DNA from: Verrucomicrobiales bacterium
Lineage (GTDB): Bacteria > Verrucomicrobiota > Verrucomicrobiia > Verrucomicrobiales > DEV007
Length of the DNA stretch: 7,584 bases
Direction of reading: 5' to 3'
Assembly (NCBI GenBank): GCA_007123695.1
Contig: SLGN01000531.1
Location: forward strand, 1-7,584
A program made the position numbers and the translations under genes. Positions 1 to 5,354 of this stretch are shown one piece after another. Numbering within the stretch: position 1 is the first letter of the stretch; every line of letters begins with the position of its first letter. A model generated the notes under the pieces. That model ran no database searches and had not been told where the DNA came from. It saw nothing but the letters and a program-made list of their open reading frames with translations.

Positions 1-1
1 A

Positions 2-850
2 GTGTTGGGGGGATTGTCGGAACTCCCGGAATCGCGGGAGCGCCATCAACTTGCGATGGAGCTATTGGACCGGCTCGCGGGTGCGGCACCGGATGCCGCT
101 CTTTCGTTGTCGATCGAGTATGTGCCCGCGAACGAACGGGCGGAATGGTATCTGTAGAGAGCGCTGGGATTCGGAGTCCACCGCGACGATGCCGAGGCGG
201 GTCTCGAGTGGGTGTTGCGTCATTTCGAAGACGGTGGAAGAAAGAACGCTGCGGTCGCGAACTACTTCGCACGAATGGGTCGAGACAACCCACTCGCGGC
301 GATGGAGCGGGCCGCCGCCCTTCCGCAGTCGATGCGGCAAGAGGTAATGAACCGGCTCGCCCGGGAATGGGCGCAACGCGCCCCGCAGGGCTTCGTCGAC
401 TTCCTCAAGGCTGCGAGCGACCCCGCGTCCCAAGCGGCGCTGGCGCGGGCGGGCTTCCGGGAGCTGGGGAATCGTGGCGGCGGGGACGAGTATCTCGCCG
501 AGGCGCTCGCCCTGCCCGAGGGGAGGGCCAAAGAAGAGGCGGTCACGGCGCTCTTCAGCGGCTGGTCGCAGGTGAACCTCGAAACTTCGTCCCACGCGCT
601 CGACGGGATGGCGCGAGGCCCGCTGCGCGACGCCGCCATCGCCGCCTTCGTCTCGAACGCCGCCGAGATCGACCGCGCCGCCGCCCTCGCCTGGTCGCTG
701 GACATCGACGACCCGCAGCGCCGCCGCGCGACGACGAGGCGCCAGGCGCAGAGTTGGCTGAGGTCCGACCCCGCAGCCGCGACGCGCTGGATCGAGGCGA
801 GCGAGGCGATGCCGGGGGAGTGGAAGGCGGAGCTGCTGGGAGAGAGGTGA
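2..850 (+). pseudogene. Alpha-helical repeat protein, 5'-truncated by window edge and interrupted by an in-frame TAG
   Basis: One reading frame is open from position 2 to the TGA at 848-850 except for a single TAG at 155-157. Both sides read as the same kind of protein: Ala/Leu/Arg/Glu-rich amphipathic helices. Loosely repeated units carry motifs such as DNPLAAMERAAALP, DPASQAALARAGF and SDPAAATRWIEASEAMP, alternating with R..(L/A)...W helices. This resembles HEAT/TPR-like secreted repeat proteins that are common and usually unnamed in Verrucomicrobiota (family impression, not searched). The residues just after the stop (RALGFGVHRDDAEAGLEWVLRHF) continue the helical pattern without a break. 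The best restart, GTG at 212, lies inside a helix and has no ribosome binding site. I therefore read this as one gene broken by a nonsense mutation; CAG (Gln) to TAG would be the simplest change. A sequencing error or a functional C-terminal fragment (212 codons from 212) remain possible. No catalytic motif is visible and the function is unknown. Confidence 0.6.
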
Positions 851-874
851 ACAACTGGAGTGGTAGGGAACTCA

Positions 875-885
875 GGCGTCCCGCC
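875..885. repeat. Short GC palindrome GGCG-TCC-CGCC downstream of the repeat-protein gene
   Basis: A perfect 4-bp GC stem with a 3-nt loop lies 24 bp after the stop codon at 850. The surrounding sequence (about 860-895) looks like the GC palindromes often scattered between genes in Verrucomicrobiota and Planctomycetota genomes. No T-run follows, so a classical intrinsic terminator is unlikely. It could be a dispersed intergenic repeat or a weak 3' hairpin. The call rests on the palindrome alone. Confidence 0.3.
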
Positions 886-963
886 CTAGCGGTTGGCGCG
901 GGGGAAAGCGGAAGAGGTGGGCCGCTGCATGCTATGGCGATGGCAGCCGGAAGAATCCCCAAG

Positions 964-1106
964 GGAGCGTAGCGAAATGGCACCCTTTGCGCTCACATTT
1001 GCTCCACGCTCCACCCTGTCAGAGAAAATTCCTCCGGTGCGCCATCACCGCGCGCCGCGAATCGCGTCGGTCGCTGCTTTTTGGAAATTCCTCGCCAGGG
1101 TGCCAT
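964..1106. repeat. Cluster of imperfect direct and inverted repeats
   Basis: Inverted pair one is GGAGCGT (964-970) with ACGCTCC (1006-1012). Inverted pair two is ATGGCACCCT (977-986) with AGGGTGCCAT (1097-1106), a perfect 10-bp match. A direct pair, AAATTCCTC, occurs at 1026 and 1085, 59 bp apart, and similarity extends roughly 25 bp beyond each copy. The nested arms could fold into a structured RNA or mark the ends of a small non-autonomous element. There is no transposase and no clear target-site duplication. Confidence 0.35.
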
Positions 1107-1315
1107 CGCCCGCTCATTTCGCGGGAGTCGGGAGTCGCCGTCGTAGACCAGCAGACGGCTGGCGACGATGGTGCCAAGGTTTCGGAAGCGCCTCGAGCCC
1201 TGCAACGGGCCTGCCGAGGAGGTCGTGGAGGCCTAGACCCCCGCACCGATCATCTACTTCTGCATGTCGCTCGCTCGCGCACGCCAAGGTAGCGCATCGA
1301 CCGCCTCGCCCCTCA

Positions 1316-1603
1316 TCAGCAGGAAAACGGTGGCGTGGTAAGAGAACCGAGCAGAAACCAACATGAAACACATTCCCATTCTTGGCGATTGCATTCGAAA
1401 AACATATTAACAGCATTGATGTTATTTGTCCTTGATGTTATTTTTCCGCGTTTCGAATGGCGGCCCAGGCTTCGGATCTTGCGGAATTCTTGCTCATCGA
1501 TGCCGTGGTCGACCGAGGCTGGCTCGGCGGCTGCGGACGCGAGCGCAAGGACGCCGAAGGCGGACGCAACGAGGCGGGCGGAGGGGGCCAGCACGCACTT
1601 CAT
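1316..1603 (-). CDS. Short exported protein, probably the truncated 5' remnant of a larger gene
   Basis: The ATG is at 1603-1601 and the TGA at 1318-1316, giving 95 residues. Residues 1-27 form a good Sec signal peptide: MKCVLAPSAR, then a hydrophobic stretch VASAFGVLALASAAA, followed by EP. Codons 1 to about 48 use G or C heavily at third positions, like the neighbouring real genes. After about residue 50 the frame enters AT-rich DNA (about 1360-1445). The protein then becomes atypical for the window, with an N/C/W/F-rich tail. This suggests that only the start of an exported protein survives and the rest was lost or replaced by unrelated sequence. The ORF lies 81 bp downstream of the beta-propeller gene on the same strand, so the two could share a transcript. 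No Shine-Dalgarno sequence is present, but the window's other starts lack one too. No function can be assigned. Confidence 0.4.
   Translation of the reverse strand: MKCVLAPSARLVASAFGVLALASAAAEPASVDHGIDEQEFRKIRSLGRHSKRGKITSRTNNINAVNMFFECNRQEWECVSCWFLLGSLTTPPFSC
1416..1443. repeat. 12-bp direct repeat TTGATGTTATTT, two copies, 16-bp period
   Basis: Perfect copies lie at 1416-1427 and 1432-1443, separated by GTCC. They sit in the only markedly AT-rich patch of the window (about 1360-1445, roughly one-third GC by eye). The spacing of one and a half helical turns could suit a dimeric regulator. Equally, this may be slippage within foreign or degraded DNA. On the + strand TTGATG (1416-1421), then 17 bp, then TATTTT (1439-1444) is a weak promoter-like pair, with no convincing gene behind it. 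Confidence 0.5.
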
Positions 1604-1628
1604 GGGGAGGATGGGATCGGGTCAGTTT

Positions 1629-1646
1629 CCCGGACCGCAGCCCGGG
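1629..1646 (-). terminator. Possible weak 3' hairpin after the beta-propeller gene
   Basis: CCCGG (1629-1633) and CCGGG (1642-1646) can pair around an 8-nt loop, about 40 bp beyond the beta-propeller stop codon on its transcript. The stem is only 5 bp and no U-tract follows, so a terminator role is a guess. Confidence 0.2.
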
Positions 1647-1684
1647 GATCACGGGCGGGGTTGGGGCGGCGCGGAGGGCGCCTG

Positions 1685-3010
1685 TCATCGGTAGGCCCGT
1701 AGCATACGCTCGGTACGCAGGTAGGCGGTGCCCGCCGACAGCGCCGGAGTGCTGCGGCACAGACCGCCCGGTCGGCTGGTGCCGAGGGATTCGAATTCCG
1801 CCGCGGCGGCGAACGCGTGGACCTTGCCGCTCTCGTCGGGGAAAAACACCTTGCGCCCGTCGCTGACCGGCGAGCCGGAGACGGTGCCCTCGACGCCGGG
1901 CACGCGGACCCTCCATTTCTCCCGGCCGGTGGAGGCGTCCAGACAGGTCGCGATGCCAGCGTCATCGACGAGAAAGGCCAGCCCGTCAAACGCCAGCACC
2001 GAGGGGATGTGGGGCGCGTTGCGCTCGACCCGCCAGACCTCCTCCCAATCGCTCCCGCGCAGGCGCATCGCTACGCAGAACTTCGGGTTGCCGGTGTAGC
2101 CACAGGTACCGACCACCAGATCGCCCGCCACCACCGGCGAGCTAATGGCCCGGAGGCTTGCGTCGAGCGGGAACACCGATTCGTCCGCCACAACCGAACC
2201 ATCGACGGGGTCCACAGCAGTGAAGCCGTGCTGCCAGTTGACGAAGACCAGCAGCTCGCGCCCCTCCGTCTCGTAGACGCAGGGGACGGAGTAGGAGATG
2301 CGCTCGCTGCGGCGCTCCACCTCCCAGCGGGTCTCGCCGGTGGCGGCGTCCAGCCCGAGGAGGCTGCCCTGACGACGGTCCTGGTCGTTGTTCAGCACCA
2401 CCAGCCCGTCGTGCAGCACCGGGGACCCGCCGAAGCCGTGTCCGCCCGCCACCGGCCCGAGATCCCGCGTCCAAAGCAGCTCGCCCCCGTGGCTCAAGGC
2501 CGTCACAGTGAGCGACTCCGGTGGCCCCCAGACGAAGACGATCCGCTCCCCGTCGGCGGCGGGAGTGGAGGAAGCCGGGCTGTTGAAGCGATGCCCTCCG
2601 AAGCGGCCCACATCGAAACGCCTCTCCCAGAGCGCTTCGCCCGTCTCCGCGTCGTAGCAGAGCGCTGCCCACTCGTAGAGGGATCGGCCCCCGCCATTCG
2701 CCTTCCCCTTCCCCTGGCCGTCGGTCTTGCCCCCCTTGCCCGCCGACGCCGGGGCGTTCGCGGTCCCCTCGAACGGAATCGCCGAAAGCAGATAGACTCT
2801 GCCGCCGAAAACCGCGGGGGAGCCATGTCCGCGCCCAGGCACATCCGCCGACCAGAGCAGCGTGCTCTCGTCCCAAAGCGCCGGGACCGGCGCCGCAGCA
2901 TCCACCCCCGAACCGTTGACGCCCCGAAAGCGGGGCCAATCCGCTGCCAGGCCGGCGAGCGTCGTGGAGCAGGCGAGAGCGAGTGCAACGAGGATGGTTT
3001 TTTCGTTCAT
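1685..3010 (-). CDS. Exported PQQ-like beta-propeller repeat protein
   Basis: This 441-residue protein starts at ATG 3010-3008 and ends at TGA 1687-1685. Residues 1-23 are a signal peptide (MNEKTILVALALA...LAGLAA). It is followed at once by DWPRFRGVNGSGV (24-36), the N-terminal signature of exported PQQ-binding-like propeller proteins in Planctomycetes and Verrucomicrobia. Blade motifs of the type (Y/L)DAxTGExxW recur: CYDAETGEALWERRF (118-132), ALSHGGELLWTRD (171-183), GLDAATGETRWEVE (219-232), AVDPVDGSVV (265-274) and CLDASTGREKWRVRV (366-380). SP or TP doublets head several blades. The length suits a single 7- or 8-bladed propeller. No dehydrogenase cytochrome domain is present, so PQQ binding or enzymatic activity should not be assumed; a binding or scaffolding role in the periplasm is as likely. 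A Gly/Lys-rich low-complexity insert (about 85-110) interrupts blade one. The frame stays open for 160 codons upstream, but only the 3010 start exposes the signal peptide. No Shine-Dalgarno is visible. It diverges from the sulfatase gene. Confidence 0.85.
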   Translation of the reverse strand: MNEKTILVALALACSTTLAGLAADWPRFRGVNGSGVDAAAPVPALWDESTLLWSADVPGRGHGSPAVFGGRVYLLSAIPFEGTANAPASAGKGGKTDGQGKGKANGGGRSLYEWAALCYDAETGEALWERRFDVGRFGGHRFNSPASSTPAADGERIVFVWGPPESLTVTALSHGGELLWTRDLGPVAGGHGFGGSPVLHDGLVVLNNDQDRRQGSLLGLDAATGETRWEVERRSERISYSVPCVYETEGRELLVFVNWQHGFTAVDPVDGSVVADESVFPLDASLRAISSPVVAGDLVVGTCGYTGNPKFCVAMRLRGSDWEEVWRVERNAPHIPSVLAFDGLAFLVDDAGIATCLDASTGREKWRVRVPGVEGTVSGSPVSDGRKVFFPDESGKVHAFAAAAEFESLGTSRPGGLCRSTPALSAGTAYLRTERMLRAYR

Positions 3011-3206
3011 GGGCGACGTCGGGCGGGTGGGGCGGACGGAAGGGAAGGTTCGCCGCGAACCCCGTTCCCGCGCAAGTCCGGATTCGCCGCGCAACCCCCT
3101 TGGCAAGCCTGCGTCCGACGCCGCAGTTGCCATCGAACGCGGCAACCCGTCGGAACCCAAGGGCGCTTCGCCGAAGGATTGTGCGAGACCTGTGTTGAAT
3201 GCTAGA
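3011..3206. promoter_or_regulatory. Shared divergent regulatory region with inverted repeats
   Basis: This gap separates the beta-propeller (-) and sulfatase (+) starts. It contains GGTTCG-CCG-CGAACC (3047-3061), a perfect 6-bp stem with a 3-nt loop that lies 37 bp upstream of the propeller start. It also contains GTTGCC (3126-3131) with GGCAAC (3141-3146), a 6-bp stem with a 9-nt loop. A third arm, TGGCAA (3101-3106), could pair with TTGCCA (3127-3132) instead. These may be operators or leader structures for the propeller transcript. No convincing -10/-35 pair for the - strand was found. Confidence 0.35.
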
Positions 3207-3208
3207 AT
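3179..3208 (+). promoter_or_regulatory. Probable extended -10 promoter of the sulfatase gene
   Basis: TGC-TAGAAT at 3200-3208 matches the extended -10 pattern TGnTATAAT, with 5 of 6 bases in the hexamer. A poor -35 (TTGTGC, 3179-3184) lies 18 bp upstream, and extended -10 promoters often tolerate a weak -35. Transcription would begin near 3214-3216. That places the ATG at 3219 only a few bases into the message and the ATG at 3207 upstream of it. Confidence 0.45.
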
Positions 3209-3218
3209 GTTCGCAGCC

Positions 3219-4709
3219 ATGCCCAGATCCGCCTTCCGCCCCACCCGCCTCGCTCCCTGCGCTGTCGTCGCCGCGTTGGCCGCTGTCGCCTCCGTCTCTC
3301 CGACGACGGGGGCGGGGGCGGAGGGGCGTCCGAACTTCCTTGTGATCATGGCGGACGATTGCACCAAGGGCGATCTCGGCGTCCACGGCGGGCAGGCGAA
3401 GACTCCGCATCTTGCGGGTCTCGCGGCGGAGGGGATGATGTTCCACCGCTGCTTCCAAGCGGCTCCGATGTGCTCGCCGACGCGGCACAATCTCTATTCG
3501 GGCCTCTATCCGGTGAAGTCGGGCGCCTACCCGAACCACGCCATGGCGCACGACGGGGTCCGCAGCGTGGCGCACTACCTCGGCGAGGCCGGCTACCGAG
3601 TCGGGCTGGCGGGCAAAAGCCATGTGGGTCCGGGCGCATCCTACCCCTTCGAGGAGGTGCCGGGCTTCGACCACTCGTGCACGCGGGCGCCGACGCTGCC
3701 GCACAGCGTCGAGGGCATCGGCGAGTTCATGGCGCGGGACAGCGGCGAGCCGTTCTGCCTCGTCGTGGCGCTCGTCGAGCCGCATGCGCCTTGGGTGATG
3801 GGCGACGCCTCGGCCTATCCTCCGGCGCAACTGGAGCTGCCGCCGGTCTTCGCCGACACGCCGGAGACGCGGGAGCACTATTCGCGCTACCTCGCCGAGA
3901 TCACCTACATGGACTCGCAGGTCGGGGACATCCTCGGCGTGCTGGAGACGAGCGGCGCCTCGTCCGAGACGCTCGTGCTGTTCCTCTCGGAGCAGGGCAG
4001 CGGCTTCCCTTTCGCGAAGTGGACTTGCTACGACGCCGGTCTCGGCAGCGCGGCGGTGGTCCGCTGGCCCGGGGTCGTCGCGCCCGGCAGCGAGAGCGAG
4101 GCGCTGGTGGAATACGTCGATGTCCTACCCACTTTTCTTGAGGCAGCGGCGGCACCGGTGCCAGGGGTGCTGGAGGGGCGCAGCTTTCTCCCGGTGCTGC
4201 GCGGAGAGCGCGACACCCACAAGGCACGGGTCTACGGCATTCAGACGACGCGGGGGGTCAACAACGGGTCGGAGTTCTTCGGCATCCGCAGCGTGCGCAG
4301 CGCCGGGCACCTCTACATCCGCAACCTTACGCCCGAGGCGGTCTTCAGCTGCGCGGCCAACAAGGGCGAGCCTTGGGAGAGCTGGGTGCGCGCCGCGGAG
4401 GGCGGCGACGAAAGGGCGGCGGTGCTGGTGCGGGAGTACCTCCACCGTCCGGCCGAGGAGCTCTACGACGTCGTCGCCGATCCGTGGAACCGGAACAACC
4501 TGATCGACGATCCCTCGCTCGCCGAGGTGCGCGACGGGCTGCGCGCCGACCTCGACGCGTGGATGGCGGACCAAGGAGACGAGGGCGCCGCCACGGAGAT
4601 GCGGGCGCTGAAGCGGATGAGACCGGGGAGGTCCGGCAAGGCGGTGCGGCGCGACGCGAAGGCGGGCAAGGCTGGGGGGAAGGGCAAAGGGAAGGCGGTG
4701 CGGCGTTGA
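3219..4709 (+). CDS. Exported family S1 (formylglycine-dependent) sulfatase
   Basis: This 496-residue protein is expected to hydrolyse sulfate esters or sulfamates on a glycan outside the cytoplasm. Residues 1 to about 34 are a signal peptide (basic start, hydrophobic core CAVVAALAAVASV, AGA before EGRPNF). Then come NFLVIMADD with metal-ligand Asp46/Asp47, and the sulfatase signature C85-S-P-T-R89, in which Cys85 would become formylglycine. GKSH follows (Lys133, His135), then EPHAPW (His189), YMDSQVGDIL (about 230-239) and the family C-terminal LYDVVADPWNRNNL (about 415-428). In place of the usual SDHG/SDNG metal motif it has SEQG (257-260), followed by FPFAKW (Lys267); I believe this is a subfamily trait. 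The last 30 residues are a Lys/Arg/Gly-rich tail (GKAVRR appears twice) not needed for the fold. ATG 3219 is preferred over ATG 3207 because of the promoter position; the longer form would be 500 residues. The frame is open far upstream, but there it only reads antisense to the propeller gene. No maturase is in view. The substrate is unknown. Confidence 0.9.
   Translation: MPRSAFRPTRLAPCAVVAALAAVASVSPTTGAGAEGRPNFLVIMADDCTKGDLGVHGGQAKTPHLAGLAAEGMMFHRCFQAAPMCSPTRHNLYSGLYPVKSGAYPNHAMAHDGVRSVAHYLGEAGYRVGLAGKSHVGPGASYPFEEVPGFDHSCTRAPTLPHSVEGIGEFMARDSGEPFCLVVALVEPHAPWVMGDASAYPPAQLELPPVFADTPETREHYSRYLAEITYMDSQVGDILGVLETSGASSETLVLFLSEQGSGFPFAKWTCYDAGLGSAAVVRWPGVVAPGSESEALVEYVDVLPTFLEAAAAPVPGVLEGRSFLPVLRGERDTHKARVYGIQTTRGVNNGSEFFGIRSVRSAGHLYIRNLTPEAVFSCAANKGEPWESWVRAAEGGDERAAVLVREYLHRPAEELYDVVADPWNRNNLIDDPSLAEVRDGLRADLDAWMADQGDEGAATEMRALKRMRPGRSGKAVRRDAKAGKAGGKGKGKAVRR
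4638..4705 (+). repeat. 14-bp repeat AAGGCGGTGCGGCG within the sulfatase 3' end
   Basis: Perfect copies lie at 4638-4651 and 4692-4705, both read in frame as GKAVRR. They flank a Gly/Lys-rich stretch, so the basic tail probably grew by local duplication. Confidence 0.6.
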
Positions 4710-4718
4710 GGGGTGGGG

Positions 4719-4748
4719 CGATTTCGATCCCGATTTCGATTTCGATTT
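4719..4748 (+). repeat. Five tandem CGATTT hexamers (second copy CGATCC)
   Basis: Units lie at 4719-4724, 4725-4730 (CGATCC), 4731-4736, 4737-4742 and 4743-4748, directly after the sulfatase stop and before the next gene. This is an uninterrupted simple-sequence tract in an otherwise GC-rich context. It is not a terminator, as it has no stem. Copy-number change could alter the spacing between the two genes. Confidence 0.85.
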
Positions 4749-4781
4749 TGGGGGTTTGGTCTTAGTGTTGGCGCACCGAAC

Positions 4782-5285
4782 ATGAAACGATTTTTTTCTA
4801 CCGCCGTGGTCCTGCTCTTGATCGCGGGAACTGTCGTCGATGCGGCCACCCTCAATCGCAGGCAGTTCCGCAAGTTCCACGGACGCTACGTGGGCAACGT
4901 TAGCGGGATTGCGGGGAATGCCTCGCTCCGTAGCGAACCAGTTGCAGGCCGCGCGCGCATCATCGTCACCTCGAGGCGATCGGAACTGCTCGTTCCGCTC
5001 CTTCCGATTTTCTTCGAACGCCCGCGCCATCGCATTTTGTGGAGACAACCGGTGGGCAATGCACGGCGGGCGACCCTCGTTGGACTCTACCGGGGCAACT
5101 ACACCAATCCCGCAGGCGTCCCGATGCGGGTTTCGGGGACGCGGCGGCTTGTCTTGCGGGACCGTGGCCCCGCCTTCAGACAACTCCGCTTCGCCACCGG
5201 CTTTTCCGACAACTTGACCGAGAGCTTCGCCGTCACCGGACAGACCTCGGCGTCGCAGAATCTCAACGGCCTGCTACGCAAGTAG
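4782..5285 (+). CDS. Small, highly basic secreted protein of unknown function
   Basis: This 167-residue protein starts at ATG 4782 and ends at TAG 5283-5285. Residues 1-21 form a clear signal peptide (MKRFF, then STAVVLLLIAGTVVDA, then A). The mature chain looks beta-rich, with Gly/Tyr turns such as HGRYVGNVSG (about 33-42) and GLYRGNYTNPAG (about 101-112). It is very basic: about 25 Arg or Lys against roughly six acidic residues, and no Cys is seen. I recognise no domain. The gene follows the sulfatase on the same strand after 72 bp holding the hexamer repeat, so co-transcription is possible. The frame stays open back to a GTG at 4713, but those 23 extra codons only translate the repeat tract and would mask the signal peptide. 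No Shine-Dalgarno precedes the ATG. A periplasmic or surface role, perhaps binding an anionic glycan, is speculation from charge alone. Confidence 0.7.
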   Translation: MKRFFSTAVVLLLIAGTVVDAATLNRRQFRKFHGRYVGNVSGIAGNASLRSEPVAGRARIIVTSRRSELLVPLLPIFFERPRHRILWRQPVGNARRATLVGLYRGNYTNPAGVPMRVSGTRRLVLRDRGPAFRQLRFATGFSDNLTESFAVTGQTSASQNLNGLLRK

Positions 5286-5336
5286 CGGCGCCACCCGGCG
5301 GAGGGATTGCGGTCGCCCGCGCAGAACCGCGCAGGA

Positions 5337-5353
5337 CCGGGACCGGTCTCCGG
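5337..5353. terminator. Possible weak hairpin between convergent genes
   Basis: CCGGGA and TC-T-CCGG can fold around a short loop within the 69-bp gap between the convergent 4782-5285 and 5355-6476 genes. A second 5-bp stem, GCGGT/ACCGC (5309-5313 and 5326-5330), lies beside it. Neither has a T-run. A bidirectional terminator is expected here, but the sequence evidence is weak. Confidence 0.2.
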
Positions 5354-5354
5354 C

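Larger units (their letters stand above)
851..1315. other. Non-coding stretch with degenerate repeats; no supported gene
   Basis: Several short reading frames exist here on both strands, but none shows a signal peptide, a recognisable domain or a consistent codon bias, and they overlap each other. Repeat structure is present instead. GGAGCGT at 964-970 is inverted at 1006-1012. ATGGCACCCT at 977-986 is inverted at 1097-1106. AAATTCCTC occurs directly at 1026-1034 and 1085-1093, followed in both copies by a similar GCCATC-(A/G)-CC-CGC segment. I read this as a decayed or dispersed non-coding element rather than a gene. Confidence 0.45.

Noticed and set aside
893..1416. Several overlapping short frames on both strands
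   Set aside because: Mutually overlapping, with no signal peptide, motif or consistent codon bias; better explained as repeat-rich non-coding DNA.
3166..3176. CTTCG-C-CGAAG mini-palindrome upstream of the sulfatase
   Set aside because: A 1-nt loop cannot form a stable hairpin, and such short palindromes are common at this GC content.
1817..3205. 462-codon open frame on the + strand
   Set aside because: It lies antisense to the propeller gene, has no domain or signal peptide, and is a shadow produced by high GC3.
2862..3218. N-terminal extension of the sulfatase frame to 615 residues
   Set aside because: The extra codons read through the divergent regulatory gap and antisense to the propeller gene, and would bury the signal peptide.
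3011..3490. N-terminal extension of the propeller frame to 601 residues
   Set aside because: It has no domain similarity and would hide the signal peptide at 3010; it overlaps the sulfatase start region on the other strand.
4713..4781. GTG start adding 23 codons to the small basic secreted protein
   Set aside because: The added residues only translate the CGATTT repeat and would mask a good signal peptide at ATG 4782.
4125..5183. 352-codon open frame on the - strand
   Set aside because: It is antisense to the 3' half of the sulfatase gene and the small basic secreted gene, is Pro/Arg/His-rich and has no recognisable domain.
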